Source: Cristatella mucedo (taxonomy: Eukaryota; Bryozoa; Phylactolaemata; Cristatellidae). From it: 64,000 bases of DNA. The notes under the pieces are model-generated. The model was not told the origin of the DNA, ran no database searches, and saw nothing but the letters and a program-made list of their open reading frames with translations. Shown one piece after another: positions 57,076 to 64,000 of the stretch. A program made the position numbers and the translations under genes. The stretch spans positions 982,501 through 1,046,500 of the forward strand of contig WPIO01000132.1 of the NCBI GenBank assembly GCA_009760855.2, read 5' to 3'. Each line of letters begins with the position of its first letter. Positions within the stretch are counted from its first letter, which is position 1.

Positions 57076-57925
57076 GGAATAATAATAATAATAATTCACT
57101 CGATAAAGCGCCCTCAGAGAACTTAATCTCTCTCTATGCGCTTTACATTTGCTGTAAAGTGAAATGCAATTGAATGGTAAGTAAAATCATGCTTGAAAAA
57201 CAAACGAAATGAATAATATGGTTAGGGGTGACATGCACAGGGTCAGCATGCAAATGTGGTTAGTGGCAGCATGTACAGTGTCAGCACGCATAAGCACATC
57301 AAAGACGAATCACAGGGACCCACTAAATGCTGTCCTAAATGGGTGTGTTTTTAGGTTCCTTTTAAATGTGATCAGGTCAGGGGATGTTCTGACGCAGGTC
57401 GGGAGGGAGTTCCGGGCTTTGGGAGCATATGAACTAAATGCACGGTCTCCAAAGGATTTAAGGTTTGTACGAGGTATTTCTTGACTGTTGGATTCCGAAA
57501 AGCGGGTGGTACGATGCTTAGCCTGATGGGGTAGTATATCTGAGAGATAGGCTGGAGCCATAGAATGAAGGGACCTAAAAGTGAGCGACAAAACCTAGAA
57601 GTCAATCCGTCGCTTGACTGGTAGCCAGTGCAGGTCGGCGAGAAGTGGAGGAATGTGGCAACGCTCACGACAGACAAGCCTAGCTGCAGAGTTTTGCACC
57701 AGCTGCAATCGCCTGATCGCACATGTTGGTAGGCCAGTAAGCAGTGAGTTGCAGAAGTCGAGACGGGATGTCACGAATGCATGGACCAACTTGGACGTGG
57801 TATCCTTATCTAAACAAGCCCGAATTTTAGCAATGTTATGAAGCTGAAAATAGGCAGATTTGACTGTGGAGCTGATATGGTCGTCTAACGAGAGGTCGCT
57901 TTGGAACATGACACCTAGATACATT
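57076..57925 (-). mobile_element. LINE family A, well-preserved 3' part
   Basis: The - strand reads LDDHISSTVKSAYFQLHNIA, FVTSRLDFCNSLLTGLP, ARLVCRERC, LHWLPVKRRIDF, and SLAPAYLSDILPHQA to SLPTCVRTSPDLITF, with few frame breaks. It then runs through the 3' UTR to ATT units at 57078-57094. It serves as a reference for the copy split at 35.0-39.9 kb. Confidence 0.9.
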
Positions 57926-58619
57926 TTCACAAATTGGTTCAGAGCTTTGCATTCACGGATAAATAAAAATTATTGATCCATGATCAAATAATCAAATCTC
58001 AACAACTACTCAACGATGCAAAGATGTTCTTATAACTAGTGTGTACCCGCAAAAAATGTGGAAAAATCCATTTAGAAATTTAAGGCATTCGAAATCCTGA
58101 AAATTAATTGTGCAATACAGATTGTTTATTTAAATTTACTTAAAACTAAAGCTGTTTCGGTAATAGACGCTAATAATAGACGCTAATAGACGCTTTTCCT
58201 GCTATTTTTTCGAGGGCAACTCCAATTTGAAATGTCCAGACTTTGGTAAGTCGCTAAGTGCAAGTCGTCTGCCAGATAAAACGCTTACAGTTGGTATACA
58301 ACTAAGCCACTAGGTTTGTCTGTTAACGTCTAAACTCCAAGATTACACCGCTTCTAGCCGACCCGCATCGGCATCACATGAAGCAGCGATTCATATATGA
58401 TTCAAGCTTATTTCTCTCACTTTGCGGTCGGCCATTCGTTCTCTTGCTAGGGCCTACCTATCAACATTGCTACCAATCGCGAGTGCCGTCGCACGAACCA
58501 CACCATCTGACTCTAGTCGCGTTTGACAATGCCTTCAGTTCCTAAGCTCTCAAGCAAGCCCGGAATGCAATACGACTCGATGTCACGTGATCTCGCCGCT
58601 AAAAAAAGAAGCTAAACAC

Positions 58620-59105
58620 CTACATGCACCTGGTCGCTGGCCCACAAAGTCCGCAATGGCTTGGCTCCTTCATACCTAGCTGAACTGCTGCTGCACCAGC
58701 AGTCTCAGCCTTCTCGAGCCCTCAGCTCATGCATGGACAATTAATGAGCTGTTCCATTCTTCCACTTAAAGAAAGACCGTCGGCGACAGCAGCTTTAGCT
58801 CCGCAGGTCCTAGAGTGTGGAACTCGCTTCCACAAGTCTTACGCAACGACGACTACTATCTTGCTGCCGACTATGGCACATCCTTTCCAGCGGTCCTGCG
58901 CTGCTACTTCCATGCTACTCACTACCTCAACTGCTCTCCCGACTCTGCTACGCTTCCCACTTTCTCTTAGCTGCGTGAGATGAAGTCAGTTGGCTAGCGA
59001 ATGCGTACCAAAAGCCGCTTAGGTTTCGAGTGCGCTATAGAGAATTCTCGTGCGCAACACCCATCTACTGTTGTGCCCCTGCGGAGTTACAGACAGAGAT
59101 ACACA
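58620..59105 (+). mobile_element. LINE family B, 3' fragment
   Basis: GCCCACAAAGTCCGCAATGG, GAACTGCTGCTGCACCAG, the ACTACCTCAACTGCTCTC segment and the B 3' UTR ending CAGACAGAGATAC. It lies just upstream of the CpG-rich region. Confidence 0.85.
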
Positions 59106-59169
59106 CATACCCAGTACATACCCGTACGTACATTCCGCCTGCGGGCAGCGGCAATAGATAACCCGCACG

Positions 59170-59986
59170 CATTTGATCCCAGTAAGGGTAAGCACTGCCG
59201 ACTTCCGACTCGCTCTGCCTGGACGTAAATACGTCCACCGCGGTAGGCAAGCTCCAGCACGCCGCAAGCTACTCGCCACTCCACCGAGAGTCTATAGTGA
59301 AAGCCCGGCCGGCCGCGTACGCGCGCGATCCGGCGAGAGGCGGTCACGCGGTTGCGCGCGCCGCTTCGCTCTGACGACATGTATATCACGTGACGTCCCG
59401 GGAGATTCCTACAGACCCGACCGATCGCACGCGCGGACGGGTGCGTATGCGAACCCGCACTAGCAAACGGGCTAGCGCTCCGCGGCGCAGTGGCGGCTAT
59501 CGTGGGGGCACGCTGGCCTGATATTTAGCGGTGAGCTCTGCTCGTCCGCGAGACCCGGAAGAAGTAGCGTTCGCTGACGGGGCGGCGTGCCGTGGACCGG
59601 CGTACCGTCCGCACTCCGTCATCAGCCGCCGTCGCCGCCGCCGAGCTAGTCGCGCGCCCGCCGCGCACGCGAGCAGGTAGGCGCGACCGCTTTGCGGCGC
59701 CGCGCGCGGCACCGGTTCGCCCGGCTGCGTGCAGTGGCGGCGGGCTGCGGTTTCGCCCGGCGGGCGCGGCGCCGCACTGGATGAGCGTCGGCGTATCGGC
59801 CCGCTCGGCTTTGCGGCGCTCGCACGCGCCTAGCGCTCTCGCGGCGCCTCTAGCAGTCGTCGGAAAGCTGCCGACGCCGCCAGACGCCGCCGCCGCCCGC
59901 TGACTGAGTCGCTTCGACCGCCTGACCGTTCGACCTGCGCTCGTTCAATAGGCGTTCAGGAGGCTGCGGACTGTTCTCGCGGAAGC
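59170..59986 (+). promoter_or_regulatory. CpG-rich promoter-like region of the DLK/LZK-like gene
   Basis: From about 59,170, and most strongly at 59,560-59,930, the sequence is far richer in G+C and in CG dinucleotides than the flanks (for example GCCGCCGTCGCCGCCG). It ends just before the predicted first ATG at 59987. No TATA box is visible. The reading as a CpG-island-type promoter and 5' UTR is inference. Confidence 0.4.
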
Positions 59987-60072
59987 ATGGACGTCTGCGC
60001 TGCAAGTCAGCGCTCTGCCGCTTGCGAGATCGGCGTGGCCAGCGTGACCATGGACAGGGATTTTTCCAAAAG
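59987..60072 (+). CDS. DLK/LZK-like gene, exon 1
   Basis: ATG in a good context (GGAAGCATGG). The exon ends at a strong donor AAAAG|GTATCG after MDRDFSK, in phase 2. It lies at the downstream edge of a CpG-dense stretch, as first exons often do. Confidence 0.6.
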
Positions 60073-61134
60073 GTATCGGGCGGTTCGCGATCGCCGGTTC
60101 GCGCCGCGGGCCGTCGTTTCCGGTTCGCACTCGAGTCCCGGCTGCGACACTCCCGGTCGGCCGATTGTTCGCGTACAATATCGAATCACGCGGCTATCGA
60201 TTAGCAGTGGCCACGCGCGGTGTTACCGTACCTATTTGTTCAGCTACATCGAATTAGGGCAGAATATTATTACTGCAACTCGCCAGCGGCTCCATCTCGT
60301 CCTCCTATTGACAGCTCCCCGCTCGTGCTCGTGGCGAATCGACTTTTTGTTTTCGTTCGAGTCTGGGAGTTCTCTTCCGAGTACGGGCAAGGAAGACCAC
60401 CCCCCCCCTGTTCGGATTGGTGCGTTACCGTCGTGCCAGGGGCTACATGCTTTTTTTCTCTCACTCTAGCGGTCTTCTTCCGCCCCCACAGCACCCGTTC
60501 GCAAACCAGGGAGCTCATCCCGACACGGCCCTCGCACCTCCCACATCCCACCGAGTGATTGCTCCATCGCGGTACGGTACATCGATGCCTCTGTCCATTA
60601 GGGCTTGCGTTGCGTTGCTGCCCAGTTGCACGAAGTCCTCCCCCCCTGTTTACCTGAGTGTGGCGATCGCATTTCGTCAGAATTGAATGGTCCGTCGAGA
60701 ACTTAAGCAAGTGAAGGGGTAAAGGCTTCGGTCAACAGAGATAGCTCGTCTGGTGGCTCGTCTGCTTGGGCCGACCTTTGTTGGCTGGGCTGCCTGCCAC
60801 TGCTCTACCCTTGGTGCCAGATGTTACCCTGCCAGGTGTAATGGCAGAGAGGGAGGGCACTAGAAACAGTGTCGAAACTCGGTGATTACTATCTACGATC
60901 ACCACATCGTCTTAGTTACAGCACAACGAAACCGGATGTGACTGAGCACGCAGTTGGTTAGCAAGAGTCGCCACAGCCGGGAAACTTCGGAATGCGTTGT
61001 GTGGGCAGCTTATTCAGCTTATACTGCACTCCCTACTCCCCCCCCCCATTGGTAACTCACCTTGGCTACTCGAAAGCTGGCAGTGTCCAAGTAATGCCCC
61101 CAGGCCAGCCTAGTACATGTGTAGTCTGCCTAGG

Positions 61135-61170
<36 letters not shown>

Positions 61171-61568
61171 CACTTGATGAAGGAGAACCGAATCCGTGGC
61201 CGAGCAGACTGGACTGGAACCCGTCCGAACGGCCGGCTTTTGGTGCATTCTTTGCTTTGGCCTTTAGCCTTTAGCTGCAGCACTTCTCTTCTTCAGCTGT
61301 TTGAAAATTAGTGAGGTGACCTGCGAGGAGCCGGTGGCTGCCGCCGCTGCCATGGCAGCGCGGTCGAAGCCAAATTCGCAGCAGCAGCCATCACCACGCC
61401 GAGCGACGCACACGAGACTCGTCGCCGGCGGCCACTCCGCGAGTGCAGCTGCCGCTGCTTCTGCTGACGAGGTGCCTTACGGAAGCCTCATATCTGGCCT
61501 CATCACTTGCCTGAAGCCCGTGTGGCACGTGATAGGACGATCGTCCGCTGCCGAACAGAAGCAGCGAG
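59987..61568 (+). CDS. DLK/LZK (MAP3K12/13, wallenda)-like kinase, N-terminal exons (gene runs off the right edge)
   Basis: Two exons, 59987-60072 and 61297-61568, join in phase 2 and leave phase 1. DLK and LZK are mixed-lineage MAP3Ks that act upstream of JNK and p38 in axon injury and synapse signalling. The predicted start is MDVCAASQRSAACEIG. About 30 residues in, a Ser/Ala/Gln-rich region begins. Near the end of exon 2 is SGLITCLKPVWHVIGRSS, which matches the conserved block just before the kinase domain in the family (type EGLFGCLRPVWNIIGKA). The kinase domain itself, expected to start near a WEVPFEEI motif, is not in the window. A GC-rich, CpG-dense region precedes the start codon. Confidence 0.63.
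61136..61168. repeat. (ATA)n microsatellite
   Basis: About 11 uninterrupted ATA units in the first intron of the DLK/LZK-like gene. Confidence 0.95.
61297..61568 (+). CDS. DLK/LZK-like gene, exon 2
   Basis: Acceptor CTTCTTCAG with a good pyrimidine tract; donor CGAG|GTGAGC. The 272 bases start in phase 2 and end in phase 1. Reading on past the donor gives only Cys/Ala runs from a CTG repeat, which supports ending the exon here. The conserved block CLKPVWHVIGRS is in its last third. Confidence 0.66.
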
Positions 61569-61616
61569 GTGAGCGGCTCGGATCGCTGTGGCAGCAAAGC
61601 TGCAGCTGTTTTACGT

Positions 61617-61700
61617 GCTGCTCATACTGCTTCTGCTGCTGCTGCTTCTGCTGCTTCTGCTGCTCTGCTGCTACTGCTGCTGCTGCTGCTGCTGCTGCTT
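61617..61700. repeat. CTG-rich repeat in an intron
   Basis: Imperfect CTGCTGCTTCTG units ending in a run of eight or more CTG. It follows the exon 2 donor by about 50 bases. Confidence 0.92.
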
Positions 61701-61899
61701 CAGGTGTGGCTTACTGCTCCCTCATCCCACCCAGGCAGCTTCGGCAGGCTGCTAAAAAGGCTAGCAGGGAGCAGCTTCAGCCTGCAGGCTGTGAATAAGC
61801 GTTTGCTGTCCCGCTCTCTGTCACAGGCACGAGCTCTTGCATTATGCTCCCACCGCAGCCAGCGGCCTATGTTGGCTGCGGTCGGAGGTGTTTGTGTCT

Positions 61900-63424
61900 G
61901 AGGTGCAGCCTGCCTGCTGTGGCTGTCCAGTGCACAAGGGCTGCCTTTGCCCAGGTAGCATTGTTTGCATTGGGTTGGTTGCTACCGTCGCTCGCTGGGG
62001 TGCTGCTTGTTTGAGCGAGCTCACTTCGTTAGAGGTGCAAGATCGGTTTTGGCTCTCACATATCTATGCCTGGAATGAGCGCACACACGTGCACCCCTCC
62101 ACCCCTTCTTTGCCGTGCGTGCTTGGCTGGCCGACCCCCTACCCGGTGCACTTGCTGACCCTCTCACCCTCCTCCCCCCCTAGCCGGAATTGTTGCGCTG
62201 CAGCCACCCGCTAGCTCCCGTCGAGTTTTCAACAGCCCAGGCTCTTCTGCAGGCATGCAATTCCATTCAGGATGGCGTTGAGTGGGCATTTGTCCTCGAC
62301 CTTTCACGAGATCTTTGCAGCTAGTTCGCTCGGTCATAATATCGATGCATCTCTCCCTTGTTGACTCGTCTCCGGATTGGTCGACGAATGGCTCTGCCAC
62401 AGCATCCGGAGGACTAGTTGCCCCTTGCCCCTCCCTCAACCACCCAGGTGGCCGCCGTATCCAAAGTGCGACCGGCTTTCTCGTGCGACCCACCATTTGA
62501 GTGCATTGCCATCATAACATGCATGTGAGGGGACGGTAGCAGTCCTTGCACCAGGGCGACCCGGGTGCTGACACTGCCTGGCACACCGATGGCTGCAAGG
62601 CCTGCTAGCTCTCCGGCCCCTTGCAGGGGGGGGGGGGCGGTGGCTTTTGGGGGTGGGGCTTAGGAAGGGGCTTGCGGGGGGGGGGGGGGGGGGGTGAGGG
62701 CTAGAGGGCTTGCACATTCGAGCCCGAGACGGTACTGACTTTCGAGTGCCGGTCTGTCTGCGTGCAGCTCGGCCTCGAGCTCTGGCCTCCCGTAGGCAGC
62801 TGGTCGGAGTGCACGGATTGCTGAACGCTGAACCCTGCCCCTTCACTGTGCTCTTCCGGCTGCCTACGATCTGACAAGGGCGAAATAGCTGCTAGCCGGG
62901 GGGGGGGGCGGCAGATCTATTTCTCTCCCTGAAGAGGCCCTGGCAAGCTCGGTTCCTGATCAGACCACGAACTCCAGCTAGAGATTGCTATGTCATGTAC
63001 ACCTCTCAGCCAGGCAGCCGATGTCATTGCTATTGAGCTGACATAGCCAGTCTGATTGCACTGGACGCACGTGAGGGCATGCACCCAGTCAATGCTGTCG
63101 CATTGCCTCACAATCGCATTACATAATAAAAGATGTCGATTTGCTGCCGTTCTTCACCCTGTGCACGCAATCGATGTTTTCATTTAAGCTTCTCGGAGCC
63201 TGTTTTGCCTCTACTCCTTCAGTATGTGCTTTAAAACTCTTACTCATTGTTGTTTCACTGTTGCTATTGTAAGTGATAATATTGCACTATGGCAAATTGT
63301 TCTAAGCAGGGAGGAAAGACAAATTGCAGCATTGCAAGTCGATTTCAAGCGATCTTTTGTAGTCGTTGCATGGCCGCAGAGGTTGCCACGTAGGGCTCCT
63401 CTGAATCGATCCTGTAAATGTAAT
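61900..63424. other. Intron of the DLK/LZK-like gene, no exon recognised
   Basis: The next exon expected for the family (start of the kinase domain) was not found. Two long G runs lie at 62627-62638 and 62677-62694, and a shorter one near 62,899. Confidence 0.5.
62627..62694. repeat. Poly-G runs
   Basis: Runs of about 12 and 18 G separated by GGGGGTGGGG and related sequence, with strong G-quadruplex potential. Confidence 0.9.
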
Positions 63425-63800
63425 TTAATGCATCTCCGTCTGTAACTCTACAAAGTCATAAAGACCATGTGGGTGTTACGCAGGAGAGTTTTATACAGCG
63501 CACTCACAGCCTAATCAGCCTTCGGCACGCATTCGGTAGCCAACAGACTTCGTCTCACGCAAACAAAGAGAAAGTGGGAAGCATAGCAGAGTCAGGAGAG
63601 CAGTCGAGGTAGTGAGTAGCATGGAATAGCAGCTCAGGACCGCTGAAAAGGATGAGCCATAGGCTGAAAAGGATGAGCCATAGGCTGAAAAGGATGAGCC
63701 ATAGTCGGCAGCAGGAGAGTAGCTGTCGTCGCGGAAGAATTGTGGAAGCGAGTTTCACAGTCTAGGACCCCCCCCCCCCACACTAAAAGGGGGGAGCATA
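63425..63800 (-). mobile_element. LINE family B, 3' fragment with an internal tandem triplication
   Basis: The complement of the B 3' UTR is clear (CTGTAACTCTACAAAGTCAT, ACACATTCGG-type TTCGGTAGCCAACAGACTTC). Inside, a 21-base unit GAAAAGGATGAGCCATAGGC occurs three times at about 63638-63703. Confidence 0.85.
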
Positions 63801-64000
63801 TCATAGGCCTGACTAAAAGTTCGGACGGTGTTGCTATCACAGTCGCCTGGCTGCCGCTGCCGCCGGTCCCTTGGCAACCAGCTGCAGAGCGCGCCTCGGC
63901 GACACTCCCAACTTTGCCAGTGTATCGGCAGCTCGTGGCTGACTGCGTTTCGCAAGGCAGGTCTGCGGCTGCACGAGGCTCGCCGAGATGCCTCCCTTAG

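Noticed and set aside
61569-61798. Read-through of DLK/LZK-like exon 2 to a stop at 61798
   Set aside because: Past the strong GTGAGC donor the frame turns into Cys and Ala runs from a CTG repeat.

Overview
The window is animal nuclear DNA. Coding sequence is a small fraction, is split into short exons with GT-AG introns, and lies among non-LTR retrotransposon (LINE) copies, tRNA-derived SINEs, DNA transposons, microsatellites and minisatellites. The three genes that could be rebuilt, by matching splice phase exon to exon, are all on the + strand and all animal: a smoothelin-type calponin-homology (CH) protein, a membrane protein with a beta-1,3-glucan-recognition (CBM39-like) domain, and the 5' end of a DLK/LZK (MAP3K12/13, wallenda) kinase. 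Together they point to a bilaterian invertebrate, probably a protostome. I cannot name the species.

Layout. 1-5.1 kb: LINE remnants, a TG repeat, purine and CTG repeats, no firm gene. 5.16-16.75 kb: nine exons of the smoothelin-like gene (5' end not found, stop at 16,752), with LINE, SINE and (CT)n insertions in the introns. 16.8-25.6 kb: intergenic, with a LINE A copy, (AT)n and (CT)n tracts, a GC-rich stretch of unknown content and a 122-bp minisatellite carrying a telomere-like motif. 25.68-33.14 kb: six exons predicting a 358-residue type I membrane protein: signal peptide, CBM39-like domain, Thr/Pro stalk, one transmembrane helix, and a cytoplasmic tail with an SH3-type proline motif and tyrosine motifs. 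Its third intron holds a 30-bp minisatellite with 180-bp higher-order structure. 34.8-58 kb: a transposon graveyard. A minus-strand LINE A copy is split by a 4.85-kb mariner-type inverted-repeat element. That element holds a degenerate ~175-bp satellite, which is itself split by a LINE B copy. Further LINE A and LINE B copies follow, one of which carries a 694-bp MITE-like element with a target-site duplication. 59-64 kb: a CpG-rich promoter-like region, then the first two coding exons of the DLK/LZK-like gene, whose kinase domain must lie beyond the right edge.

The genes are unrelated in pathway and nothing suggests co-regulation. Two LINE families (A with an ATT-repeat tail, B with an ATTAC-type tail; both CR1/L2-like by their RT motifs) and SINEs account for most of the recognisable repeats. 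At least one SINE copy ends in the same 3' sequence as LINE A. The most novel item is the predicted membrane-anchored glucan-recognition protein with a signalling-type tail: known CBM39 proteins are mostly secreted and joined to a GH16-like domain. All exon models rest on reading frame, splice-site and phase agreement plus recalled family motifs. No search or transcript data were available.
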